A stretch of 59,595 nucleotides of DNA, taken from the NCBI GenBank assembly GCA_016987375.1, contig PJRA01000160.1, positions 541,178 to 600,772 of the forward strand, read 5' to 3'. Within the stretch, counting starts at the first letter, position 1; every line of letters begins with the position of its first letter. A program made the position numbers and the translations under genes. Shown here piece after piece: positions 21,119 through 33,339 of this stretch. The DNA comes from Brachionus koreanus (taxonomy: Eukaryota > Rotifera > Eurotatoria > Ploima > Brachionidae). The notes beneath the pieces are model-generated. The model saw only the letters and a list, made by a program, of their open reading frames with translations. It was not told the DNA's origin and ran no database searches.

Positions 21119-24051
21119 AGCGATTTTTTTAAACTAAAATCAAAGCATAGCAAGAATGGTTAACTTTAAGTTAGCCCATTTTTTTTCAGTTTAGACGCAA
21201 GCTAAAAATATTTTTATTTTTTTTGTTGAGCGTTTTTTGTTTAAAAATATATTATTAATTATTGAATAAACCATTAATTTAATCAAATAAACTATTGACG
21301 TCTATAACTCAAATAAATTTTAATTTTTGTTTAAAAAAAATGATCAAATTTTCATATTTTTAATGTCAGTAAATACTTTTCAACAAGACAAAATTAACGC
21401 TTTTCTCTTTATTTTAATCTTAATCTTAAAAAAATAATTCAAAATTGAAAATTAATAATCAAAACACGGAGCGGTTACTTTGACCATTTGTGTTACCTTT
21501 TGTTTTTAAATTTTATTCCATGAAAAAAAAGCATTGTTGCAGAAAGAAATTTATTTCATAATTTTTTATCTTTAGATTTCTGATTGAAAAAAATCTCGAA
21601 GATGGTTATGTTAATGATTATATTTGATGATAATTATTTAACTAGAAAAAATGTAAAAATGTAACATTAAACGCCAAAAAAACCCTCCAGCTTTTGATTG
21701 TTAAATTCTCTACCGTTTTATTTATTTTTTTAATTAGTTTAGTCTGTTAATATAAAATTTAAACATATAAAGAAATTTATTTAAGTTCTAAAAACATTTA
21801 TCAAAATAAAACAATTTAATTCGTTTTTTTTTGATTTTACACTTATTTTTAGCAATTTTGTTTGCTTAAAATTAAAAAAATGAAAAAAGTGGTCCCAACA
21901 TTTTATTCAGAATTTCCTCTAGTTTCAGAATCTGTAAAAAAAAAAGAGGTGTTGGGGGGTTCACCTCGGACTAGATCCAAAATAACTGGAAAAAGTCTAT
22001 GTTTTTACCATCTTTTGTCAAAAATCATGGTAAATTGTTATAAAAAATAGAAAATAAATATACCATTTTGTAGAAGAGATTATGAGCTTTCAGATTTGGT
22101 GCATATTTAATGAGTTATGACTATGAATACCTGAGATATTTTGACTTAAAGACAAGCAAATTTTGTTTTTTTTCAGATCTTTAAGGAGGTGGGGTCCAAA
22201 AATTTTTTTTTTGACCACAACCTAAAAAATGGATTTTCTAGGTTTTCAACTATGCAGATTAATTTTTTAAAGTCAGTTTATGCAAATTCAGATAGTGCGG
22301 TAGTTTTGCTATGCGCGAACCTTAAGACATCTGGTTTTTTGAAAAAGTCTTTTTACGCAAGAAAATTATTATTAACGTTCTTTATTTACAATTCTCTTAA
22401 GGAGAATAGATTTTAAAAAATTTCTGAATTTAGAGATGAAATTTTTTTTTGAGGATCATGAATGATCATATCTGAGATTTGCCCATTTAGCTAAAAAAAT
22501 AATAATAATAATAATAATTATAAGCTACAGCAGACTAACTGCGAAGCAATGCGATAAGTTCCTTGCTATGGTAGCTGTCTGATTTAACATAAACCTTAAT
22601 AATGATAAAATATGTTAATAGAAAAAATTAAATTTTTTTTAAAAATTTTTTTGGCTTGATGATCAAAATAAATGAGACCAAAATAGCAAAATTATGGCTA
22701 GGATCTCAATTGGCTTTTTGAAACAAGATTGCGAATCACTATTAAGATATACCATAAATTAGCCATCATATTCGCTCAATTAAGATCAGGTATTATTAAA
22801 ATCCTGAAAATGGGGCTATTTTTTTAATTAACAATAACATGAAATATAAATAGTGTCAAAACTTAAAACAGATTCATTTTTTATTAATTCACAACAAATT
22901 AAACAAATTGAAACAAATTTACTTGATAATAAGAACAAAAAAATATTTGTTTGAATTTAAACCATCTAGAAATGGTCAAGAATACACTCTTCAAGATTTT
23001 CATTCAATGACTTAGATAGTCAGTTGTTTTAAAAAATAAACTAAAATTATGAGAGATCAAATAATTTTTAATTATTGTGTAAAATAACAATTTTTTTTTA
23101 GTATTAGCTTCATTTTGAAAAATTTTTCTCTGATTAGATTATTTATTTATTTATTTTAAAAATAATTTAGTCGAAGCCTTGGCCGGTTGGAATGGAGACT
23201 TTGTCCTTCCTTTCAGCCACATGATTGATTTTTGATGTTGCACAATGTTGCAAAATAACAAAAAAGTTAATTTAGATTGAGTTTAGCGTTTAAATTTTAA
23301 AATGTTAGAAAAGAAATTTACAATTGTAATTACGCAAATCTTCATGGATTTGACTGTGGGTTAGACGACTAAGAACGAAATTTTTAAATAATTTATTGTA
23401 TCTTTTTTCTAGCAATTCAATTTTCATATTTTTGTGCATGTCGGTTATTCTGGTTTTGAATGGGAAAAATTTGATTCTGGTTTTGAATGAGTAAACATCA
23501 ATGAATAAAATTGTTCCTCACTTCAGTATTTTAGTTTTATTTATGCATGAAAATAACATAGTTGATAATTATATGCCATTATTTTACTCTAAATCAATTC
23601 ATAAATAATAAAAACTCAAATAAATATCTGAAGATTGGATCAGTTCAAAAACTAAATAAGAATTTGAATGTTAGAAAAAAAATTAGATTGTAGTGGATCA
23701 ATTAAATGTAAAAGGAAATTTAAATTAAATCTATTTTAAAAGTTCTTTGTACGTAATACAAATTAGGACGCTTTCCTAACAGTGATGATAAATTGCATAA
23801 GTCTAATATTCTACTAATTTTTTTTTATTCATATGGAACATAGGGTCATTTTTTGATTTCCACTCGAGTCGATTCCCTTAAGCTTCTCTTTGCTTTCATG
23901 GAACTTTTTTATAATTTTTGGACGGTCGAGTAGTTAGCCCGACGCAATTCTATTAAAAAAACAAAGAAAATCTTTATAATAACTTTAATAAAAATTGATT
24001 CAAAAATTTAAATTTAATGTTGAAAAAATTAACTGCATTGAATCTTATGAA
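21119..24051. other. Intergenic DNA with uncharacterised non-coding repeats
   Basis: No protein match recognised. 21,880-22,440 is of higher complexity (for example GGTGTTGGGGGGTTCACCTC near 21,946 and GGAGGTGGGGTCC near 22,185) and may be part of a dispersed repeat. An (AAT)n run lies at 22,496-22,518, and a 17-bp motif GATTCTGGTTTTGAATG is repeated in tandem near 23,445-23,490. Short ORFs here lack any domain signature. Confidence 0.4.
22496..22518 (+). repeat. (AAT)n microsatellite
   Basis: A run of about seven AAT units followed by an unrelated, higher-complexity stretch. Confidence 0.8.
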
Positions 24052-24915
24052 TTATGTCTTTAAGAAAAAATCATCTTGACCATTTGATTTGGTTATTTTA
24101 TACCCATTTTTAACTAAATAATCATCTATTTCTCGTTTTCTTTTTTGTTCTCCGTTATGCTCGACTATAATTGAAACAAATTCAAATTTTTTTAAATCCA
24201 TACTTTTTAAAACATTTAATTCAGCACCTTCCAAGTCAAGTGAGAAAAAATCAACTGTTCTAATATTAAGACTAGCTAAAATTGTGTTCAATGAAAAACA
24301 TGGTATCGATACATCTTTATAAACATCTCCAACTCTTTTTTGATGTTTGTTGGACATAAGATCACTTATTCCTGATAAGGACTTTGAATTAGCTATTCTA
24401 AATTTTACCACATTTGGATATTTTTCAGCGATGCACACATTTATAGCAAAAGCATGTCTTTTTTTTGAAATGATTGATTCGAAAAGATCAGGTACTGGTT
24501 CAATCAAAATTCCGGACCAATTTCTTTGAATTTCGAAGAACAGTGTATTCGAAATATCTTCACCGTTGTATGCGCCTGCTTCAATAAAAAATCCATCTAC
24601 TTTTTTGTTTAATAAATCATCCATATATTTACTTTGACCATATTGGCTATAATCATTTTTGTTAGGATTTGTAAGATTTCTATTTCCTGAATATGGCTCG
24701 TGTATCAAACTACGAACAAATTTTATCAATTCTGGATCATATTCATCAACTCTTTGATCAGCAAAGCGTTTTGTTTCTTGAATAATTAGATCTCTATTGT
24801 TTATTAAATTTGAATAGAATTCTTTCACAATCACAGTTTTGTCTTGTTTCAAGAAAAAAAATATTAATAAAAAAACAAAAACAATAACTGAAATTTTAAG
24901 CTGAATATTCTTCAT
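24052..24915 (-). CDS. FkbM-domain, Star-like membrane protein, copy A
   Basis: A 287-aa protein with one N-terminal membrane segment (about residues 7-23, hydrophobic, after MKNIQLK), so a type II topology with the bulk lumenal or extracellular is likely. The rest is a Methyltransf_21 (FkbM) domain: VDGFFIEAGAYNGEDISNT corresponds to the SAM-binding loop region, followed by GILIEPVPDLFESI, then FFSLDLEGAELNVLKS. Metazoan relatives include Drosophila Star, a membrane protein involved in EGF-ligand trafficking. Whether this protein methylates anything is unknown. The gene is a single exon, with a TAG acceptor 16 bases before the ATG. Copies B and C are nearly identical; I count eight substitutions and one deletion between A and B. 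Confidence 0.85.
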   Translation of the reverse strand: MKNIQLKISVIVFVFLLIFFFLKQDKTVIVKEFYSNLINNRDLIIQETKRFADQRVDEYDPELIKFVRSLIHEPYSGNRNLTNPNKNDYSQYGQSKYMDDLLNKKVDGFFIEAGAYNGEDISNTLFFEIQRNWSGILIEPVPDLFESIISKKRHAFAINVCIAEKYPNVVKFRIANSKSLSGISDLMSNKHQKRVGDVYKDVSIPCFSLNTILASLNIRTVDFFSLDLEGAELNVLKSMDLKKFEFVSIIVEHNGEQKRKREIDDYLVKNGYKITKSNGQDDFFLKT

Positions 24916-25440
24916 TTTTTGTTTTAATTTTCTAAAAATTAAAATTCCTTATTTTAAACATCAATTTTTTTTATGAAGATGATAAATATTTTGTTTAATA
25001 TTTGTTTTATATGATAAAAGTGTTTCAAAAATTTTGTGAATCTTAACTTATTTTAATTTATCAATTAAATAAAGCAATAGGTAATCTAAGCTAATATACT
25101 CCTTAGTTTTTAGCCATCTATCAGCGAGTATTTAGTGCTTTACGAGGTTAAAATATATTTTCTTCTCATTTCTTTTTACCTTAAATTTCTTTTTTATCTA
25201 CCTTTAACTATTTCTTAGTTTAAATTGAAATAAATTTAAAAAAAATAATTTGCTATTTACAAATTTTATTTTTTTTAAATAATTAATATAAATTTTTTAA
25301 GGTTTTTTTAATTTTTTTTTTAATTACAAGATCGAGAAAAACAACTAAAAAATAAAATATTTTGACTAATATTTCAAATAACTCATGCTCACATCTCAGC
25401 AAAACAGCATGTTTTTGAAGTTAATTAATTTAAATTTAAA
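24916..25440 (-). repeat. Upstream flank of FkbM copy A, shared with copy B
   Basis: The start of this segment and 25,130-25,420 are recognisably homologous to 39,510-39,610 and 39,890-40,050. Shared blocks include CTTTTTACCTTAAATTTCTT and TATTTTGACTAATATTTCAA. The duplication that made the FkbM copies therefore included upstream DNA. The TTAG at 25,215-25,218 corresponds to the site occupied by a MITE in copy B. Confidence 0.65.
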
Positions 25441-26161
25441 CATTCTGACTATCGTTTCTTTTTTGATAACAAACAACAAATAAAAATTCATTTTAATAAA
25501 CATTTTAATTTTCATATTTTAATTAAAAATCTTTTCAACAAAAAATTTCATTTAAACTAATTTAATCGAAATTTAATAAAAAACACTGAGAGTTTCATAT
25601 TTTTCAATTTTTTTTCAATAAGAGGATCTACCTAAAATAGGGAATATTTTTCTATGTAACATGTACTAATTTTTGAACAAAGTCATTTTAAATTACGGAA
25701 CAAGAAATTTTTTAAAAAATTTAAAATTTTTTTGGGTGCTTGCTAAAAAACGAAATGAGCTTCGTACCAGACAAAAATTTATTTCGATTCCACTCTTGTA
25801 CCATTTAGTGCTTGGTAATGAATAAAGTTTTTTTATGAATAAAAAATTAAATATTTTGACTAATATTTCATATAATCCTATATATTCTTATAAATTTGAA
25901 TGTGCCGATTTAGAATATGTGTAAATAGTTCAAATTCTAAATTAAACAATATCCAGGGTGTCTCTGGAGTGAAAAATCCCTAACTCAAAAATTTTCTAAG
26001 ATAAATTTTTTTAACATCTTTTTGTCCTTTTATAACATATTAAAAATTCTAAGACCGTAAATATTCGCTTCATTCCTTTAAATAAAATCAAACGTCTTTA
26101 AAATTATAAAACCGTAATTTTTGAGTTTTTTCAATAACGTAAGAAACGGTGTTTGCTTAAG
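25441..26161. other. AT-rich DNA left of the DDE transposon remnant
   Basis: No gene seen. The N-terminal part of the transposase should lie toward the right end but is not recognisable. Confidence 0.4.
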
Positions 26162-26938
26162 TTTTTGCTGTTAGTAGCAACTGATGGGACAATTTTTGAT
26201 GTTATCGGCCCTTTTTTCTCTAACGAAAAGAAAAATGACGCAAATTATTTTTAAAAAAATTTGAAGAAGTAGGCAATTGGTTCTATGAAAATGATATTTT
26301 TGTTGTTGATAAGAGTTTTTGAGACTCAATTAAGTACCTTGAAAACAAGCTATATAAAGCAAAAATGCCAAGTTTTTTACAAGGAAAAATGCAACACTCT
26401 ACAAAAGAGGCAAATTATTCACGAGTAATTATAAAAACTAAATGGATAGTTGAATCATCTAATGGCCAAAATTAAGCATTGGAAGTATTTGAGCAATATT
26501 GTTTATAATATAAATAAGATAGTGAAGCAGAGCTTTTGATATGCGAGTAACGAAACGTTAAACGTCTTTTTTTATATTGAATCAATTAACTAAATCCTCT
26601 TTTTTAATTTGAATTATTAAAATATTGTCCAATTGATATTTGTTTTTTCGCGAATCAATTGAATCTAATCCAATAGTTCTGCTTACTTTCCCCTCAAATC
26701 AAATTGATTTAGTCAAAAACCGAACGGTCTTGTTTGGTTATTAAGCTCGTCTCAACTTAGCTCGTTCCTCGCAATAAAATACTTAGAGCAAGATTTTCGT
26801 TTTGTATGTGCAATTATAAATAAATATAGACCCAAATTTGCTTACTCAAACAATACAGATAAAACTGTTCTTTATGAGAAGATACTTAAAAAATTAATGG
26901 ATGAAAATCGAGTAATAGACAATGAACTTGTTTATTAA
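26162..26938 (+). pseudogene. DDE_Tnp_4 (Harbinger-like) transposase core, broken
   Basis: A transposase catalytic core in several frames. It reads LLVATDGTIFDVIGPFF (first Asp), NWFYENDIFVVDKSF (second Asp), MPSFLQGKMQHSTKEANYSR, then KWIVESSNGQ (Glu). The last part, CAIINKYRPKFAYSNNTDK, resumes after an inserted MITE. At least three stops and a frameshift show it is dead. The order matches invertebrate DDE_Tnp_4 proteins that continue into a SWIM domain, and a SWIM domain indeed follows at 27.5-27.9 kb. Confidence 0.72.
26542..26774. mobile_element. MITE inserted in the DDE transposase
   Basis: The left end TGCGAGTAACGA and the right end, read in reverse complement as TTGCGAGGAACGAGCTAAG, form short imperfect inverted repeats. 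The 233-bp interior is non-coding and interrupts the transposase frame. A related end (TTGCGAGGAACTAAG followed by GCTAATAACCA) occurs at 50,835-50,873. Confidence 0.5.
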
Positions 26939-27009
26939 AAACGAACGCTAAGAGAAACATAAATAAATTATTTTTCGCTAATTATAAATCAATTTTCTTA
27001 AATTTTAAA

Positions 27010-27312
27010 AAAGTATTAAATTCTTTCAAATACTTGGTCCTTTTTCTATCTATATTTATGGTTCTCTTAGGTTCTTTTTTTAAAATAGTTTTAAATTCTT
27101 TCAAATACTTGGTCCTTTTTCTATCTATATTTATGGTTCTCTTAGGTTCTTTTTTTAAAATAGTTTTAAATTCTTTCAAATATTTGGTTCTTTTTCTATC
27201 TATACAAATGGTTCTCTTAGGTTCTTTTTTTAAAATAGTTTTAAATTCTTTCAAATATTTGGTTCTTTTTCTATCTATACAAATGGTTCTCTTAGGTTCT
27301 TTTTTTAAAAAA
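27010..27312 (+). repeat. 75-bp minisatellite, four copies
   Basis: A unit of exactly 75 bp; for example, ATGGTTCTCTTAGGTTC starts at 27058, 27133, 27208 and 27283. Units 1-2 share TACTTGGTCC and ATATTTATGG, while units 3-4 share TATTTGGTTC and ATACAAATGG, so the array grew by a two-step duplication. Because 75 is a multiple of three, both strands stay open for 90 or more codons. That openness is a by-product of the repeat. Confidence 0.9.
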
Positions 27313-27509
27313 TTATTAAATTATTAAAATTACTGTTTCAAAATACTAAAAAATTAAATAAAAAAAAAAACTAAAAAGAACCTGAAATTATTAAAAGAAC
27401 CAAAAATTTCTTATTTAAGAGAATTTTTTTTGTTTTTTTTCTCATTGTCAATGCATGTGAAAATCTTTTGAAAAGTGAAGTCCAGAGATATTCTAACCGA
27501 ATTTCAACT

Positions 27510-27900
27510 AATATAAAAGAATAGTCGATTTAGATCAATTTAAGTTTCCTGAATTAACAGATGAGTATATACAATCAATTACTTTTGGTTTTTATCAGTT
27601 GAAACAGAGCATCTCATATATACTTGGACATATTAACAAAAACGGTGACTTTAGGCTAGAAGTTTTTGAAGAAGATTTAAATTTAATTCTTGTCAAAATA
27701 AATTCAAGATTTTCATCCCAATCGAAGCATAATTCATGCGTAAAATACTCTCTCGAGCCAAAACGGGAACTAATTTTAGGCTGGTATGTGACTGCAAAAG
27801 CGGATCAAGAGTATTCGGAGCTTGTGCACATGTAAAAATTGTTTTGTGATGCATGGGCGTTGAAAAACATAAATATGGACAGTTATATAAAAAAAAAAGT
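27510..27900 (+). pseudogene. SWIM zinc-finger domain of the DDE transposon, frameshifted
   Basis: Reads FPELTDEYIQSITFGFYQLK, QSISYILGHINKNGDF, LEVFEEDLNLILVKINSRF and then LGWY. A +1 shift gives CDCKSGSRVFGACAHV, a perfect CxCxnCxH SWIM zinc finger, followed by a stop. This is the usual continuation of DDE_Tnp_4/SWIM proteins. Together with 26,162-26,938 it represents one decayed element, now split by a MITE and a minisatellite. Confidence 0.7.
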
Positions 27901-27984
27901 TTAAGTTTTTTCAGGAAAAAAAAGTATCCATATTGAAGTTTCACTCTTGGATGTGATATGAATTAGCTGCATGTTAGTTAGACG

Positions 27985-28206
27985 TTAGTTTTGAAGACAA
28001 TCCTTGTTAAATTTTAGATTTTTCATATAGTTTGCGCACGGCACTAATTTAGCTTTACTTATATTTAACACTAAACACTTTATTTTGAATCTATTTCTTT
28101 TCTTTACTTTTTTGTTTAATATTACATTTGGATACTTAGAGTGGTCAATTTCATTATTGATTAAATAAATAAAATTTTTAAAACAAATCAAATTTTCATT
28201 AAACAC
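27985..28206 (-). other. Unidentified 73-codon reading frame
   Basis: A basic, lysine- and asparagine-rich frame with KVKKRNRFKIKCLVLNISK. It can be extended upstream to KEICKVFNENLICF. No family recognised. It may be a fragment of a mobile-element protein or chance. Confidence 0.2.
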
Positions 28207-28606
28207 TTTACATATCTCTTTTATTGAAATAAAAAGAAAGGTTCCCAGCTAAAATGTGCTAAAACTTTGAATGTTTTCTTTCTTTATGGAAATAAGTCTT
28301 TTACAGACTTGACTTGTCCCTTAGTGGCTTTTAATTAACAATTAACAAATTACTTCTTGCTCTACATCTTGAATATTTTATTTTAAAAAAGAGTTTGGAA
28401 ATTTTGCGAGATTTACCCGAATAGCAAAAGCCATCTTTTCAGCCGTCTTACTAATGACTTATATTTAATTTTAAAATAGACAATGTTAAGTATATTAAGC
28501 TTTTTTAAATTGAAAAAAAATTTAACTGCTGCGCTTCAATTAATATAATTTATAATCGACTATATATGGTCACCTTTATTTTATTAAAAGAGCAAACACA
28601 CGTTTC

Positions 28607-28800
28607 CGAGTTGTCCTTCATGATTTGACAGATTTCAATATTTAATTACGCATTGAAATTTGTAGGAAACTGCTTCTTGATGAGGAAAAATCTCCAGACA
28701 GATCATTACTTTTGATGAAAGGTGGATATATTTTCAAAATTTTGATAACAGATATCAATGATTGGACCCACGAATGAGAGAAGAGGCCATGAATGGTACA
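28607..28800 (+). pseudogene. Mariner transposase fragment
   Basis: Reads VVLHDLTDF, then LRIEICRKLLLDEEKSPDRS, then after a frameshift TFDERWIYFQNFDNRYQ, stop, LDPRMRE. This matches the mariner region VPHELT...R..IC..LL and the first catalytic Asp block (TGDEKW-like). Three disruptions; no inverted repeats identified. Confidence 0.65.
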
Positions 28801-28899
28801 AGAGAGGAATCGCTGATAGATAGCTAGAACAATAGAGCAGAATGGTTTATATTTTGAAGATTGCTATGAAGATTGAAGATCAAACTATTGCTTTTTTTT

Positions 28900-29530
28900 T
28901 TATTAATAAATTAAAGAAATTAAAAAAAAACGCAAAATTTTTTTGCTCACCCAAATCTTTGTAGGATATCTTCTTTAAATAAAAATAAAAACAAGTTTTT
29001 TCTCATTATATAAAACTAAATTCACAATGGTTAATTCTTGCAAAATGTTTAAATAATTTGTCAATGATTTTGTTTAAAAAAAATTTGAAGATGAATTCCA
29101 AAGAAGTTACGAGTTCTTTTTTGCTCGCTACTTTTAACAGTAATATGAAAATAATTTTTAAAAGTATGATGCTAAACTGTACTATAAAAAGGTGCTTAAA
29201 ATTGTTCGAAATTTAACTTAGATATTAAATTCAAGGTTTATTATGAAGTAATAAATTCAAACAATATTTTTCTTTCTATTTTCAAGTTTTTCCCTAATGA
29301 TTAGAAAAGTATTTTATTTATTTGCCAATTTAGAACCAAAAAATAAGATAAATAATAAGATAAGAAATTAGATATACAAAGATTAAATAATAGCATTCAG
29401 TTTTATTTTTGTGTATTTTATTATGCATTTTAAAAAAAATCTAATTCAATGTCACATAAAATATTAAATAAAATTATATAAAATTTAATATATAATTAAA
29501 TTCACTAAGACTTTAATTTGACATCATAAA
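28900..29530. other. Intergenic DNA before the spermine oxidase gene
   Basis: No gene or structured element seen; presumed promoter. Confidence 0.45.
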
Positions 29531-31210
<1,680 letters not shown>

Positions 31211-31439
31211 TTTTTTAAAATAATTGAAAATATTCTGCTCAAATTTTTATAAGAAAAAATTCGGCATGTTAATTTTATATTGATTAAATATCTAAATAAA
31301 GCACCAATTTTACTAAGAGTTTATTATTTTTCTTAGGTATCAAAAAAATTTCTTTAAATATGTAAAAATTAAGATTCATTATAAAATTTCAAAAACAATA
31401 TAATAAGCACCAAAAAATGAAAATAAAATAAAAAATTAG

Positions 31440-31700
31440 TTAATTATTTTGAATTAAATGGCGATCTTGAGCCCTTATTTCCTTCCGAGCTAAGGCTTTT
31501 AATCTTTAACCGTATCATAGAATTTTTCGGGTATTTTTGTTAATTTTTTATGTAAAGCAATTACATTAATATGCCCACCCGTATAACTTTTGAGGTAGTC
31601 CTTACACGAACAAGCTGAGAACTTCCTTTCTAGTTCGTTAAAAAGAATGACTCTAATCAATATTTTGAACTCAACAAAACCATCAAAATTCAAATTCAAA
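31440..31700 (-). pseudogene. SWIM-domain fragment of a MULE-like transposase
   Basis: The minus strand reads LERKFSACSCKDYLKSY, TGGHINVIALHKKLTKIPEKF and, after a frame break, KALARKEIRAQDRHL. CSC...H is a SWIM finger whose third Cys is Gly here (TGGH for TCxH), so zinc binding is lost. It is related in type, not in sequence, to the SWIM finger at 27.8 kb. Confidence 0.5.
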
Positions 31701-33296
31701 CGAATAAAAATCTACTTTATGATATAGGCTGAAAAAAGATAAACATTTTCATACTGATCAAATTTAATTTTTTTTTTTTGACCCTATTCTATCCTAGTGG
31801 ATAATGAAAAAAAAATAAAAAAATTTTCCAAAATTCCGAAATATCTGGCTCCTACTTAAATTTTTTCAAACTTAAGTTATCAGCGGAAAAGCGTTTTGAT
31901 ATAATCTTTAAACGTTCATTAAATTGAGACAATGGTCCCCTTTCTCTAAAAGTGTGAACACCTTTTATCAATATATTAAGTGCTTCTATAAATAGCAAAG
32001 AACACCAAAAAACAAATTTTTTTCAGAAAATTTAAAAGCATTCAGAATTCACAAAATTATTTGGAAAAATTAGATGGAATAATATTTGTTGGCAAATTAT
32101 AAATTTTATTTGGAATTTAGATAAAATTAGTGCTAGTATAAGAAATTTTAGTGAAAATAATATAATTGACCAAAAAAAATTCTTATTTTCTAAATTACCG
32201 TTTTGCTATTTATAAAGTAAAAAATATTTGAAAAGATTCAAATTTTATTATATCTTTTAGATTCGAAAAAAATGAATAATACTAAGAAAAATAATTCTTC
32301 TTGCTTCTGCTTTCTGAATTAAATTTTATAAGATTTAGGAGATGAAAATATTAGATGTTACAGATTAGATCTCTCAAAATTATATTTAGCGCAATTACTC
32401 GATGTTATTTAACTCAGATTCATTATCTGATGAATTAGAAAAGTGAAGACTGTATGACAAATAATTTTCTAGAAATTTGATTTTTACATTTTGTACAATT
32501 TTATTATATTTTCACTGAAACTTTTGGGAAAAAAATAACGATCTAAGAGTTAGTTTTGTTTCCCTTTCAAATCAATGTAGTTACAGATGTAAATGAATAT
32601 AGAGTTAATTTATCAATTAAAGGTAGAAGTCGAAACATCTTTAGAATTTAAGATAAAACAACAGTTTTCAATTTAAAAATTTAAAAACTTTAAAGTATGT
32701 TTTAAAGAATTTTGGTAATATTTTGATTAAAAGTTGGTTAAATATTTACAAAACAAAAGTCAAATAAAGGTTTTGATTTGAAAAATTAAATAATTACTTG
32801 AAGTCACATCATAATTCAATACTGCCATAAAATTAAAAAAAATTAAATTTTAAGCCCCAAAATCTCGATCCCCACAATGGTAGAAATACTTAAGAATGCC
32901 TATACAGCATGTGGTGTATGTTTATACCCTTTTCATCAATATTTATCTAAACTTTCTGTAAATTATATAATATTCGTTTTTTTTTGAAAGGATAAATTCT
33001 AAATTTTATATTAAAAATGATACAATATTAGGGTATTTTATTTTCTAGCTTTTTGCTCAATATTGTTTAAATTTTTAAATTCGGAGATAACTATTTATTT
33101 CTGATTAGATTTCATTATTAAATTGAAAAATGTTATTTTTATTAAGCCAAATTGATCTAGAAAAATTTATAAACCTTTTAAAAATATTTACATGAGTATT
33201 TATTTATCAAAAAAAGTTTTAAAATTAAATTAAAATGCGAAAGTTTTGGGGATCAAATCACTTCTACTTATTTGAGTTATATAGGTTCAAATTTGG
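31701..33296. other. AT-rich intergenic DNA
   Basis: Nothing coding recognised. Confidence 0.5.
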
Positions 33297-33304
33297 TATA
33301 AAAG
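33297..33304 (+). promoter_or_regulatory. TATA box of the mannanase gene
   Basis: TATAAAAG lies 36 bases before the ATG. Transcription would start about 30 bp downstream, giving a 5'UTR of only about ten bases. Confidence 0.5.
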
Positions 33305-33339
33305 TCTAAATAAATTTTTTAAAACTTAATTTAAAAAAA

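Noticed and set aside
24347..24529. Antisense ORF inside the FkbM copies (also at 38,944 and 49,307)
   Set aside because: Conserved only because the sense gene is conserved; it has no independent evidence.
26982..27327. Long repeated ORFs on both strands as a repeat protein
   Set aside because: They arise because the minisatellite unit is 75 bp without stops. There is no start context, and the array lies inside a dead transposon.
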